Part shown: positions 16,689 to 27,148 of the stretch, piece by piece
How positions within the stretch are numbered: position 1 is the first letter of the stretch
Layout: each line of letters starts with the position of its first letter
Source of the DNA: BOG-938 sp035524315
GTDB taxonomy: Bacteria; Pseudomonadota; Alphaproteobacteria; Caulobacterales; Caulobacteraceae
DNA: 64,000 bases
Direction of reading: 5' to 3'
NCBI GenBank assembly: GCA_035524315.1
Contig: DATKPD010000079.1
Coordinates: 8,283 to 72,282 of the forward strand
Position numbers and translations under genes: made by a program
Notes under the pieces: generated by a model
Told to the model about the DNA's origin: nothing
Database searches by the model: none
What the model saw: the letters and a program-made list of their open reading frames with translations, nothing else

Positions 16689-17456
16689 TTAGCGTCCGCG
16701 CCATCGTGTCAGCGCCCAGGCTTCGAGCGCCTGGAACAGGGCGTGAATCGCCGCGCCCATCACGCCTAGCAGCAGCAGGGCCGCGAACAGCTTGGCGGTT
16801 TGTAGCCGCTGGCTGGCCTCCAGCAGGCGGAACGCCAGGCCCTGGGATCCGCCCGAGCCGGACACGAACTCCGCCACCACCGCGCCCACCACCGCCAGGC
16901 CCGCCGCCACCTTGTGCCCCTCCAGCACAAACGGGACGGCCGAGGGCAGCCGCAGGCGGCGCAGGGTCTGCAGGCGCGTGGCGCCATACAGCTTGAATAG
17001 CCGCTCCAGGTCGGGGTCGACCGCTTTCAGACCCGTGACCAGGCCCGAGAAGATCGGGAAGAACGCCACCAGCGCCGCCAGGCCGATCACCGCGCGCTCG
17101 GGATGCTCCAGCCCGGCCCAGATGTTGACCAGGGGCGCGATCGACACGATCGGCGTGGCCTGCAGCACCACCGCCAAGGGCCTCACCGCGCTTTCCATCA
17201 GAGGGCTGAGGCCCAGCGCCAGGGCGATCACGCTCGCGGTCAGGCTGGCCACGACCAGGGCCGCCAGGGCCATGCCGAGAGTGCGCGCGGCAGAGGCCAG
17301 CAGCAGGGGCGCATTGTCCGCCAGGGCCGCGGCGATGGCAGAGGGCGGCGGCAACAGATAGGCGGGCGTGTGCAGGGCGCGCACCGCCAACTCCCACACC
17401 AGCAGGATCGCGGCGCTCAGCGCCACCGGGGCCAGGGCTTGCTTGAACCGGCTCAT
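16689..17456 (-). CDS. ABC importer permease (nitrate/sulfonate/taurine/THI5 class)
   Basis: A 255-residue BPD_transp_1 permease with about six membrane helices. The coupling loop contains the EAA-like segment with VDPDLERLFKLYGATRLQ followed by LRRLRLPSAVPFVLEGHK. It is the third gene of a minus-strand operon. Its ATG overlaps the stop of the ATPase gene by four bases. The family fits SsuC/TauC/ThiX permeases, which dimerise in the inner membrane to pass the substrate delivered by the binding lipoprotein. The substrate cannot be told from the permease. Confidence 0.88.
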   Translation of the reverse strand: MSRFKQALAPVALSAAILLVWELAVRALHTPAYLLPPPSAIAAALADNAPLLLASAARTLGMALAALVVASLTASVIALALGLSPLMESAVRPLAVVLQATPIVSIAPLVNIWAGLEHPERAVIGLAALVAFFPIFSGLVTGLKAVDPDLERLFKLYGATRLQTLRRLRLPSAVPFVLEGHKVAAGLAVVGAVVAEFVSGSGGSQGLAFRLLEASQRLQTAKLFAALLLLGVMGAAIHALFQALEAWALTRWRGR

Positions 17457-18199
17457 GTGGCCATCGCCTGGCCCAGAGCGCCCGACACCCGCTCTACCTG
17501 CTCGCGGAACAGGGCTGAGGTGCGGAAGGTCGCGGCGCGTGGCAGGGGCGCGTCGATATGCGTTTCGAAGGCGGTGCGGCCGGGGCCGGGCGTCATCACC
17601 ACCACGCGCTCGGCCATGTACACGGCCTCCTCGACGTTGTGGGTCACGAACACGATCGCCGGGCGAACGCCGTCCCAGATGTGGTGGATGTCTTCGGCCA
17701 GGGCGCGGCGAGTGATCTCGTCCAGGGCCGCGAACGGCTCATCCAGCAGCAGCAGGCGCGGCCCGGTGACCAGGGCGCGCGCCAGCGATACCCGCATGGC
17801 CATGCCGCCCGACAACTGCGCCGGCTTGGCCGCCTCGGCGCCCTTCAGTCCGACCCGCGCCAGGGCCTCCCGCGCCTTAACGTCGGCATCGGCCTCGCCC
17901 GCCAGGCGCAAGGGCAGGGCGGCGTTGTCCAGGGCGCTCGCCCACGGCATCAAGGTCGGCGCCTGGAAAACCACCGCCGTCTCGCCTTGGCCGGCGGCGC
18001 GAACCACCTGACCACGCGTCGGCGCTTCAAGGCCCGCCAGCAGCCGCATGGCCGTGCTCTTGCCGCAGCCCGAGGGCCCGACCAGCGCGACGATCTCGCC
18101 GGCCCTCAACGTCAGGCCGAACGGCCCGAGCGCGCGGCCGCGTCCGGCATAGTCGACCTCGACGTCGATCAGGGCTGCGAGGGACGGAGCGGCGGGCAA
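17453..18199 (-). CDS. ABC importer ATP-binding protein
   Basis: A 248-residue ABC ATPase that drives the importer. Walker A is GPSGCGKSTA, the signature is LSGGMAMRVSLAR, Walker B is LLLLDEPFAALDEITR, and the switch His is in FVTHNVEEAV. EEAVYMAERVVVMTPGPG after the switch is typical of the SsuB/TauB/NrtD subfamily. It starts five bases after the stop of the binding-protein gene and overlaps the permease start by four bases, so the three genes are co-transcribed. Confidence 0.92.
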   Translation of the reverse strand: MPAAPSLAALIDVEVDYAGRGRALGPFGLTLRAGEIVALVGPSGCGKSTAMRLLAGLEAPTRGQVVRAAGQGETAVVFQAPTLMPWASALDNAALPLRLAGEADADVKAREALARVGLKGAEAAKPAQLSGGMAMRVSLARALVTGPRLLLLDEPFAALDEITRRALAEDIHHIWDGVRPAIVFVTHNVEEAVYMAERVVVMTPGPGRTAFETHIDAPLPRAATFRTSALFREQVERVSGALGQAMAT

Positions 18200-18204
18200 G
18201 CGGG

Positions 18205-19218
18205 CTACTTCGCCGGCGCCAGGAACTGCAGGGTGTAGCCCGCCTTGTAGTCCATGGTCTTGGGATAGATTCCGGCGGCCGAGGCGAAGGCGAAGGTCTG
18301 TGTCCAGCGCGCGTCGGTCATGGCGCCCAGGCCCAGGCTCTTGGCGTCGCCGCCATCGACCAGGCCCTTGGTCCGCATCTTGTCGCGCGCCTGGGCCAGC
18401 ACGTCCTCGGTCATGTCAGGATTGTCCTTCATGATCAGGGCGTCGCCCGGCTTGGGGTCGCCGTGCAGATAGGCCTGCCAACCGGCCGCCGAGCCGTCGA
18501 CGAAGGCCTTCACCGCCGCCGGGTTGGACTGGATCAGTGCGTCGCTGGCCAGCGCCATCGCCGCGTAGCCGGGGTAGCCCGCGTCGGCCAGCAGGAACAC
18601 CGCCGGCTTGACGTGGCCTTCCTTCTCGATGGTGTAGGGCTCGGAGGTCAGATAGCCCTCCTGGATCGCCTCGGGGTCGCCGAGGAAGGTCGCGTTGCTG
18701 TGGTTGTATTTGCGGATCTGGTCGTCCGAGAAACGGAATTTGGCGCGCAGCCAGGGCCAGAACGAGGTGATCGCCGCGTCCGAGATCAGGATTGGCCGTC
18801 CCTTCATGTCGGCAAAGCCGGCGATGCCCTGGCCCGGATGAGCGATCAGCACCTGCGGGTCCTTCTGCATGAAAGCGGCCACAGCCTTCACCGGCGCCTG
18901 CTCCTGCGCCAGGTTCAGCACGATGAAGCTGTTGGACCCGATGCCCATATCGACCGCGCCCGCGGCCAGGAGCTGGGGCACGTTCACCGCCGGTCCGCCC
19001 TGGATGATGGTGACGTCCAGCCCGCGCTTCCTGTATTCGCCATTGGCCAGGGCCTCATAGAACCCGCCCTGCTCGGCCTGGGCGTGCCAGTCGGTGGCGA
19101 AGCGGACGTGGGTCAGCGACGGCTGGGCCGGCGCCTTGGCGCTCTGCTGCGAGCAGGCCGCCATCGCCGCCATCGCCAGGAGCGCGGCGCCCAAGCGTCC
19201 TATGCCGTTTGCACTCAT
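18205..19218 (-). CDS. ABC importer substrate-binding lipoprotein (NMT1/THI5-like)
   Basis: A 337-residue lipoprotein. The lipobox AMAAC places the modified Cys at about residue 22. The mature part begins with the NMT1/THI5-like pattern FATDWHAQAEQGGFYEALAN and GLDVTIIQGGPAVN, followed by VDMGIGSNSF. This family carries sulfonates, nitrate, pyrimidine (thiamin precursor) or riboflavin-type ligands. The early TDW and GGFYEA pieces lean toward the THI5/ThiY side, but no thiamin gene or recognisable TPP riboswitch is adjacent, so the substrate is left open. It is the first gene of the operon; its upstream region is long and hairpin-rich. Confidence 0.87.
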   Translation of the reverse strand: MSANGIGRLGAALLAMAAMAACSQQSAKAPAQPSLTHVRFATDWHAQAEQGGFYEALANGEYRKRGLDVTIIQGGPAVNVPQLLAAGAVDMGIGSNSFIVLNLAQEQAPVKAVAAFMQKDPQVLIAHPGQGIAGFADMKGRPILISDAAITSFWPWLRAKFRFSDDQIRKYNHSNATFLGDPEAIQEGYLTSEPYTIEKEGHVKPAVFLLADAGYPGYAAMALASDALIQSNPAAVKAFVDGSAAGWQAYLHGDPKPGDALIMKDNPDMTEDVLAQARDKMRTKGLVDGGDAKSLGLGAMTDARWTQTFAFASAAGIYPKTMDYKAGYTLQFLAPAK

Positions 19219-19379
19219 GATCTATCGCCGCCCGTTGTTGGCCCCGGCCAAGGTTAGGGCCGCGGCGCGCGGGAGTCATCCACGCGGCGCGCCATTCGCC
19301 GATCTCGGTGGAAGAATCATCCTGAGGGGGCGATAAGGATGCCGGTCGTCGAGCCGCCGCTGGCGCTCCGATCCGAGCC

Positions 19380-19629
19380 GCGAGAGGAAACGGCCGTTCA
19401 GTTTGCGGCCTAAGGCCGCTTCCTCTCGCCAGTCCCGTGAGGGACGAAGCTTTCGGCTCCCCGCCGTCCGTCCGCGCCTCGTTACCGCTCGCGCGGTCGA
19501 TAGTGCGGCCGGCCCTGACGCCCGCCTCCGCTCCCGTCGTTCCGCACCTGGACTTTCGTCCCTGCCCGGACCTTCGAGGGCTTCGGCCGTCGCCCGGTCC
19601 CTTTGGCTAAGCCCTAGATTGCGCTAGGG
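19380..19629. other. Hairpin-rich non-coding stretch (possible structured RNA or leader)
   Basis: Within the 805-base gap 19219-20023 no convincing gene is seen. A cluster of inverted repeats is. Bases 19380-19395 pair with 19414-19429 as a 16-bp stem with one A-C mismatch (GCGAGAGGAA against TTCCTCTCGC). An alternative inner hairpin is GCGGCC-TAA-GGCCGC at 19405-19419. Others are GTCCC-GTGA-GGGAC (19432-19445), GGAC-TTTC-GTCC (19550-19561), GGACC/GGTCC (19568-19572 with 19596-19600) and CCCTAG/CTAGGG (19612-19629). On the minus strand it would be the leader of the ABC importer operon. Signature sequences of tmRNA, RNase P RNA, SRP RNA and the TPP and cobalamin riboswitches were looked for by eye and not found. 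Confidence 0.45.
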
Positions 19630-20023
19630 TTTCTCCTCGGAAGCGGTGGTTCGCCTTGGCTTCGAAAACAGAATGTCACAGCCGCCGGGCCGCGCAATCG
19701 GGCGGCCACACGCGCCTGTGCTCAAACCAGGGCGCAAGCGGTGGACAACCGGTGCAAAACCGGTGGTCGGCTCTCGATTTCATGAGCTGAATCAGCCTGT
19801 TGCGCGTTTTGCACAGCTGCTGAGAGGGCCTGCCGGCGTGGCAGGGCGGAGGTTGCTCCTACCTCGGCCGCCGGCAAATCGCAATGGTCAGGTCCGCCAC
19901 GACCATGAAGATGTTTACGACTTTGGTGAGCCTTCCCGCCTAAGCTGCACGCCTCGATACGCGGCGCGGGCGTGGCGCTCGCCGTGGGAACCCGATCGGC
20001 CGGCAGGCCGTATTGAAGGAACG

Positions 20024-20776
20024 ATGAGCCAGCGGCCCACAGCCCCGCCCCCGCTCGCCGACGCGGCGACCACCGATACGCGGTTCGACCGACGGCGGCG
20101 CTGGCTGGCCGGCGCGCTCAGCGTCACGGCGCATCTGCTCGTGTTCGCCGGTCTGTTGTGGGTCGCGCCCAGTCCGCCGCGCGAGCCCGAACCCGAGCCG
20201 ATGATCGCCAGCGTGGTCGACTTGCCCAAGCCAGAGCCCAAGCCGCCCGCGCCGCCCAGCCCCAAGCCGACGCCGCCTAAGGCCGGCGGCCACCACAGCG
20301 CCGTTCGCCTGGCCAAGGCGCCGCGCGTCGACCCGGTGCTGGCGGCGGCCAAGACGCCCAAGCCCGACACCTCCGACCTGCTGAGCAATTCCCAGATCGC
20401 CGGCGCCGCCAGCGCGGGCGAGGGCGGCGGCGGGGGCGGGGGCTCGTGCGATCTGGCCCAGGCGGTCCAGCGCGCCCTGCGCCGCGACCCGCTGGTGCAG
20501 TCGGCGGTGTTCCAGGCCCACCGCTCGGGCAAGGCCATCATGGTGTGGAATGGCGACTGGGTGAAGAACGGCGACCAGGACGGCAAAGGCCTGTCGGCCG
20601 TGCGCGAGGCGATCACCTGGGAAGTGGCGTTTGCGCCGGAGTCATGCCGCAAGGAGGAGATGCACGGCCTGATCCTGCTGTCGCTCGCCGATGGCTCGAC
20701 CCGCTTTGCAGTAGGCGGCGGCGACTGGCGCTGGTCGGACCTGCTGCACGTGCGCGGGTTGATCGTGGACCGCTAG
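20024..20776 (+). CDS. TonB-like inner-membrane protein with a non-canonical C-terminal domain
   Basis: A 250-residue protein built like TonB at the front: a basic cytosolic head (RFDRRRRWL), one membrane helix (residues about 36-56) and a Pro/Lys/Glu-rich stretch with EPEPEP and KPEPKPPAPPSPKP. A Gly-rich linker follows. The C-terminal 110 residues are not an obvious TonB domain: SCDLAQAVQRALRRDP, then AIMVWNGDW and DWRWSDLLHVRGL. Two cysteines could form a disulfide in the periplasm. The ATG at 20024 follows GAAGGA. An energy-transducer-like role is possible but unproven. The frame continues 126 codons upstream without family-like content. Confidence 0.75.
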   Translation: MSQRPTAPPPLADAATTDTRFDRRRRWLAGALSVTAHLLVFAGLLWVAPSPPREPEPEPMIASVVDLPKPEPKPPAPPSPKPTPPKAGGHHSAVRLAKAPRVDPVLAAAKTPKPDTSDLLSNSQIAGAASAGEGGGGGGGSCDLAQAVQRALRRDPLVQSAVFQAHRSGKAIMVWNGDWVKNGDQDGKGLSAVREAITWEVAFAPESCRKEEMHGLILLSLADGSTRFAVGGGDWRWSDLLHVRGLIVDR

Positions 20777-20824
20777 GGCGGGGGCGCGGCGTTCGAGTTG
20801 CGCATGATCGCGGGCAAGGTGTCA

Positions 20825-20856
20825 GGGGCCGGCCGGTCGCATGTCGGTCCGGCCCC
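20825..20856. terminator. Strong GC hairpin between convergent genes
   Basis: GGGGCCGG (20825-20832) pairs exactly with CCGGCCCC (20849-20856), with CCG/CGG continuing inside. It lies midway between the stop of the TonB-like gene and the stop of the OmpA lipoprotein gene. It has no T-run. A bidirectional termination role is inferred from position. Confidence 0.5.
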
Positions 20857-20878
20857 CGCCACGATCAGGATGGCCCGA

Positions 20879-21490
20879 TCAGGACATCACGATCAGAACG
20901 ACGCGGCGGTTTTGCGCGCGGCCTTCACGCTTCTTGTTGTCCGCCACCGGGTCCTTCGAGCCATACGAGATGGTCGACATTCGGTTCAGCGCCACGCCCT
21001 GCTGGTTCATGAACAGGCGCACCGCCTCGGCCCGGTCTTGGCCCAGGCGTTGGTTGACCGCCTCGGACCCGGTGGAGTCGGGGTGGCCCTGGATTTCCAG
21101 ATAGACGTTATGATTGTCGGTCTTCAGCTTTTCGATGAAGTCCATCAGGCGCTGCTGCGCTTCCGGAGACAGCTTGGAGCTATCGGTCGGGAACTTCACC
21201 GAGTCGTCGGAGAGGACCATCGAGTACAGGAACTTGCCTTCGGCCAGCTTGCCCGCCGCGGTGGCGCGGTTCAGGGCGTCCTGGGTGGCCTGGTCAAGCT
21301 GGCCCAGGTGCGCCTGCTGCTGGTCCACTTGGGACTGGGTCGATTGGACCTGGGTCTGAGTCGCTTGTTCCTTGGCGTCCACCACCGCCACGTGTTTGTT
21401 CACGTAGTCCTCGGTCGCGCAGCCACCCAAGCTCAGAGCGCCGATCGCGATAGCCGCCGCGGCGCCAAAGGCGGATTTAGATATTTGCAT
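20879..21490 (-). CDS. OmpA-family peptidoglycan-binding lipoprotein
   Basis: A 203-residue outer-membrane lipoprotein. The lipobox SLGGC gives the lipid-anchored Cys24. Residues about 30-80 are a Gln-rich coiled coil (TQTQVQSTQSQVDQQQ). The C-terminal OmpA domain has QGHPDSTGSEAVNQRLGQDR and ends with RAQNRRVVLIV. It contains the Asp and Arg that clasp the diaminopimelate of peptidoglycan. It therefore tethers the outer membrane to the wall through a spacer. GGAGAG precedes the ATG. It is like Pal in layout, but no tol genes are nearby. Confidence 0.9.
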   Translation of the reverse strand: MQISKSAFGAAAAIAIGALSLGGCATEDYVNKHVAVVDAKEQATQTQVQSTQSQVDQQQAHLGQLDQATQDALNRATAAGKLAEGKFLYSMVLSDDSVKFPTDSSKLSPEAQQRLMDFIEKLKTDNHNVYLEIQGHPDSTGSEAVNQRLGQDRAEAVRLFMNQQGVALNRMSTISYGSKDPVADNKKREGRAQNRRVVLIVMS

Positions 21491-21611
21491 TTGATCGCTC
21501 TCCGATCCCCCATGCCAGCCAAACGAACGTGGCTGTGTCCGTTTTGTTTCACGCGAGTTTCATCAAGGCCAGAGCGATTTTTTAATCGAGCCAGAACAAT
21601 CACATGCAGGC

Positions 21612-23422
<1,811 letters not shown>

Positions 23423-23426
<4 letters not shown>

Positions 23427-25522
23427 TGCCCGTCGCCCGACGGTCCGGCGGACGATGGGCCGGCATAGGCTGGGCCGCCGCCGCCCGCCGTCTGGCCCAC
23501 GCCCATGAAGTCCTGCTGCAGGCTCCGGTAGAAGCCGCCGCGCGTGTCGGCCAGCGGGGCGGCCGGTTCGGGGGAAGGCTCGGCGGGTTCGGCGTCTGCG
23601 GTCTGGCTTGGGACCGGGCCAGAGCCCGGCGCGATGACGAAGTCGTGCACCGGAACGTCCTGGTGGGCCACGATCATGATCCGGCGCCATATGTCGGCCG
23701 GCAGGTCGCCGCCGGTCACCTTGTTCATCGGCCGCTCGTCGTCGTTGCCGACCCACACCCCGGCCACCCAATCGGGCGTGAAGCCCACGAACCATGCGTC
23801 GCGCCAGTTCTGGCTGGTGCCGGTCTTGCCGGCGGCGGGTCGGCCGAAGGCGGCGTGTACGCCGGTGCCATGGTCGATCACGCCGCGCAGCATCTGAATC
23901 ATCTCTCCGTCGAGGTGCGCGTCATAGGCCTGGATCGGCGCGGACGCGGTGCGGCGGTAGAGCACCTGACCGCGGGCCGTGTCGACCTCTTCCACCAGAT
24001 GCGAGGGCGTGCGCACGCCTTGCTGCTGGAAAACCTGGAAGCCCGAGGTCAGCTCGAGCAGGTTCACCTCGTAGGCGCCGAGCGCCACCGACAGGTCGGG
24101 ATTGGCCGGGATATCGGTCAGGCCGAAGCGCTGGGCCAGGTCGCCGATCCGTTTGCCGCCGGTCTCCTGGGCCACCCGCACGGCCACGGTGTTGATCGAG
24201 CGGGCCAGCGCGTCCTGCAGCGTCACCGGCCCGGCGTAGCCGCCGCCGTAGTTCTCCGGCGACCAGGAGCCCAGCCGCAGCGGCGCGTCGACCCGCACGT
24301 CGGTCGGCTTCAGTCCCGCCTCCAGCGCGGCGGCGTAGATGAACGGCTTGAAGCTGGAGCCTGGCTGCCGGCGCGCCTGCGAGGCGCGGTCGAAGGGACT
24401 GTAGCGATGGTCGACACCGCCCACCAGGGCCCGCACCCCGCCGTCGGGGCCGAGCAGCACCAGCGCGGCCTGCTGGGCGCCGGCCGCCCGGCCCTGGTTC
24501 TCCATCACTCGGCGCACGATGTCCGCAGCTGAGGTCTGCAAGGCGGGATCGATGCTGAGGCGCACCACCAGATCGGGTGCTGACTGTCCGGCCAGCGCCT
24601 GCGCCTGGGCGGCCGCCAGGTCCAGCGCATAGCCGAAGTCGCCTTCGTCCTGGGCCTCGTTCGCCAGCACCGGCGGGTGGGCCAGGGCCTGGGCGCGGTC
24701 CTGGGCGGTGATCCAGCCCTCCTGCGCCATGGTGTCCAGCACCAGGCGCGATCGGGCGATGGCGGCCGGCAGGTCGTGGGTGGGCGACAGGCGCGAGGGC
24801 GCCTTGGGCAGGGCGGCCAAAAGAGCCGCTTCGGCCAGGGTCAGCTGGCCGGCGCTCTTGGCGAAATAGGTCTGGGCCGCCGCGTCGACGCCATAGGCGT
24901 TGGCCCCGAAGAACACGCGGTTGAGATAGAGCTCCAGGATCTCGTCCTTGCTCATCATCCCTTCTAGTCGCCAAGCCAGCAGCGCTTCCTGCGCCTTGCG
25001 CTTGAAGGTCTGGTCGGGGGTCAGGAACAGCGTCTTGGCGATCTGCTGGGTCAGGGTCGAGCCGCCCTGCACCACCTGGCCGGCGGCGACATTGACCCTC
25101 GCGGCGCGCGCTATGCCCATCAGGTCGATCGGGCCATGCTGGTAGAAGCGCCGGTCCTCGGCCGCCAGGAACGCCCGCGGCACATAGGCCGGCAGGGCCT
25201 TGAGCGTCACAAGCTGGCCATGGCGCGCCCCACGCATGGCGATGACCAGTCCGTGGCGGTCCAGGAAGGTCATGCCGGGCGTGGACCCTACGGTCCACAG
25301 GGCCTCCCGGCCGGGAATCTGCGGGGTGGATTGCAGATAGGTCTTCCAGAACCACGCCGCGCCCAGCGCGCCGCCTAGCACCATCAGCACCAGGCCGACG
25401 ATCGCCAGCCGCGCGGCGCGGCTCAGACGGCGCCGCGGCCGTCCGGGCTGGTCGGCGCGGAAGGTCTCAATGGCCGGTTCGGACGGCGGCGGACGGGGCG
25501 GGTCGGGGAAGCGATCGGTCAC
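23423..25522 (-). CDS. Bifunctional class A penicillin-binding protein (1A family)
   Basis: A 699-residue peptidoglycan synthase anchored by one N-terminal helix (about residues 37-60). The GT51 glycosyltransferase domain has the catalytic Glu in AAEDRRFYQHGPIDLMG and the GGSTLTQQIAK motif. The transpeptidase domain has the active-site Ser in PGSSFKPFIYA, the SIN triad and GKTGTSQNWRDAWFVG. The C-terminal tail is Pro/Glu-rich and disordered. Caulobacter has several such enzymes (Pbp1a, PbpC, PbpX, PbpY, PbpZ); I cannot say which this matches. The N-terminal cytosolic part is Pro/Arg-rich. It is the first gene of a two-gene operon with uup. Confidence 0.93.
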
Positions 25523-25564
25523 GGGACGTTTGTCGGGGCTGGCAGTCCGGTTTAGGACGGGGCC

Positions 25565-26041
25565 ATGGCGCCGCGAAAGCCCTTTTGGCAGACCAAGTCC
25601 TTAGAACAGATGACCGTTCGGGAATGGGAGAGCCTGTGCGACGGCTGCGGCCTGTGCTGCCTGATCCGGTTCGAGGACGAGGAGACCGGCGAGGTCATCC
25701 CCACGCGCGTGGCGTGCAAGCTGTTCGACGACGGCGCCTGCCGCTGCTCGGACTACGACCGGCGCAAGGCCTCGGTGCCCGATTGCATCAAGCTTACCCC
25801 GTACAATATCGAGGACCTGCAGTGGATGCCGCCGAGCTGCGCCTATCGGCGCCTGCATGAGGGCAAGCCCTTGCCCCTGTGGCATCCCCTGATCACCGGC
25901 GATCCGGAGAGCGTGCACCGGGCCGGCGTCAGCGTGCGCGGCCAGACCGTGTCCGAGGCCGTCCTGGCCGACCCGGAAGACGCGCTGGACTATGCCGCCT
26001 ATGACCTGCTGCGCGATCGCAGCGACGACGATCCCGACTGA
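25565..26041 (+). CDS. YcgN/UPF0260 cysteine-cluster protein
   Basis: A 158-residue protein of the UPF0260 (YcgN) family. The cluster reads LCDGCGLCCLIRFEDEETGE, followed by ACKLFDDGACRCSDYDRR and VPDCIKL. The Cys pattern suggests metal or Fe-S binding (zinc/iron-chelating domain). MPPSCAYRRLHEGKPLPLWH is the typical second half. Its biochemical role is unknown. The ATG at 25565 is 42 bases from the divergent penicillin-binding protein gene, so the promoters are packed back to back. Confidence 0.92.
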   Translation: MAPRKPFWQTKSLEQMTVREWESLCDGCGLCCLIRFEDEETGEVIPTRVACKLFDDGACRCSDYDRRKASVPDCIKLTPYNIEDLQWMPPSCAYRRLHEGKPLPLWHPLITGDPESVHRAGVSVRGQTVSEAVLADPEDALDYAAYDLLRDRSDDDPD

Positions 26042-26139
26042 TCGCGTCCGATGTGGCGAAAAAGCCACATGCGCCCTTGCGCCCGGTGCGGCTAAGCATA
26101 ATTGAGCATGCAGACCCTCGCACTTTCTAAGGACACGAC

Positions 26140-27084
26140 TTGGCGCAAGACCCGTATCAGGAACTCGGCGTTTCCCGCACCGCCAGCGCGGACGAGATTC
26201 GGCGCGCTTTCCGCAAGCTGGCCAAGCAGCTCCACCCCGACCAGAACCCGGGCGACAAGCCGGCGGAGGAGCGGTTCAAGCGGGTCAGCGCGGCCTTCGA
26301 CGTGCTGGGCGACGAGGAGAAGCGCAAGAAGTTCGACCGCGGCGAGATCGACGCCGACGGCCGCGAGACCATGCGCGGCTTCAGGCCGGGCGGCGCCGGC
26401 GGCGGCGCTGGCGGTCCCGGCGGTCCGGGCTTCGGCGCCGGCTTTGCGGGCGGCCCGGAGTTCGAGGGCGTAGATCTGAACGATATCCTGGGCGAGATGT
26501 TCGGCGCCCGCGCCGGCGCGGGCAGGGGCGGTTTCGGCGGCTTTGGCGGCGGACCGGCCAAGGGCGCGGACGTGCGCGCCCAGGTGCAGATCAGCATCGA
26601 GGACGCGGTCAAGGGCGCCAAGCGGCGCATCGCCTTTTCCGACGGCCGCACGATCGAGGTGACCATCCCCAAGGGCGCGGCTGACGGCCAGGTTCTGCGG
26701 CTCAAGGGCCAGGGATCCCCAGGCCGGGCCGGGCCGGGCGACGCCCTGATCGAGCTGACCATCGCGCCGCACCCGGTGTTCAAGCGCGAGGGCGAGGGCC
26801 TGGTCATGGACGTGCCGATCTCGGTTCCGGACGCGGTGCTGGGCGGCAAGGTCGAGGCGCCGACGCCCGAGGGCGCCGTGACCCTGACCGTGCCCAAGGG
26901 CTCCAACTCCGGTTCAGTGCTGCGGCTCAAGGGGCGGGGGCTGACCGACGCGGTCACCGGCCGGCGCGGCGACCTGATGGCGCGGCTGGTGGTGACGCTG
27001 CCGGACAAGCCAGACGAGGCGCTGGAGCGCTTCGCTGAGGGCTGGCGTCAGGATCGGCCCTATACGCCCCGCCGCAAGCCTTGA
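26140..27084 (+). CDS. DnaJ-family co-chaperone without zinc finger (CbpA-like)
   Basis: A 314-residue type II J-protein that stimulates DnaK. The J domain at residues 1-70 has the catalytic HPD in KQLHPDQNPGD. A Gly/Ala-rich flexible stretch follows (residues about 85-150). The two beta-sandwich substrate-binding domains of DnaJ_C follow, with GAKRRIAFSDGRTIEV and LTVPKGSNSGSVLRLKGRGL. The zinc-finger repeats of true DnaJ are absent, so CbpA is the best comparison. The start is TTG at 26140, six bases after AAGGA. An ATG upstream at 26108 is out of frame. Confidence 0.9.
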   Translation: MAQDPYQELGVSRTASADEIRRAFRKLAKQLHPDQNPGDKPAEERFKRVSAAFDVLGDEEKRKKFDRGEIDADGRETMRGFRPGGAGGGAGGPGGPGFGAGFAGGPEFEGVDLNDILGEMFGARAGAGRGGFGGFGGGPAKGADVRAQVQISIEDAVKGAKRRIAFSDGRTIEVTIPKGAADGQVLRLKGQGSPGRAGPGDALIELTIAPHPVFKREGEGLVMDVPISVPDAVLGGKVEAPTPEGAVTLTVPKGSNSGSVLRLKGRGLTDAVTGRRGDLMARLVVTLPDKPDEALERFAEGWRQDRPYTPRRKP

Positions 27085-27148
27085 CCGATGCGGGACCGCC
27101 GCGGTCCATTCAGGCCGCATTCAGCCCCGACTCCCTAAGACTGGCCGC

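Noticed and set aside
19380..19419. Possible tmRNA tag end: a frame ending Phe-Ala-Ala-stop with the stop in a hairpin loop
   Set aside because: The reading frame upstream contains several Pro and no typical Ala-Asn-Asp start, and no UUCGAC-type tRNA-like D arm or T arm was found nearby. It remains only a structural resemblance.
19820..19860. CTGAGAGGG resembling part of a TPP riboswitch near the THI5-like importer
   Set aside because: It lies on the wrong strand for the importer, and the ACCTGATC and other core elements are missing.
19646..20023. A 126-codon N-terminal extension of the TonB-like protein
   Set aside because: The ATG at 20024 has a good ribosome binding site and opens a normal short cytosolic head. 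The upstream frame is Arg/Pro-rich with no pattern.
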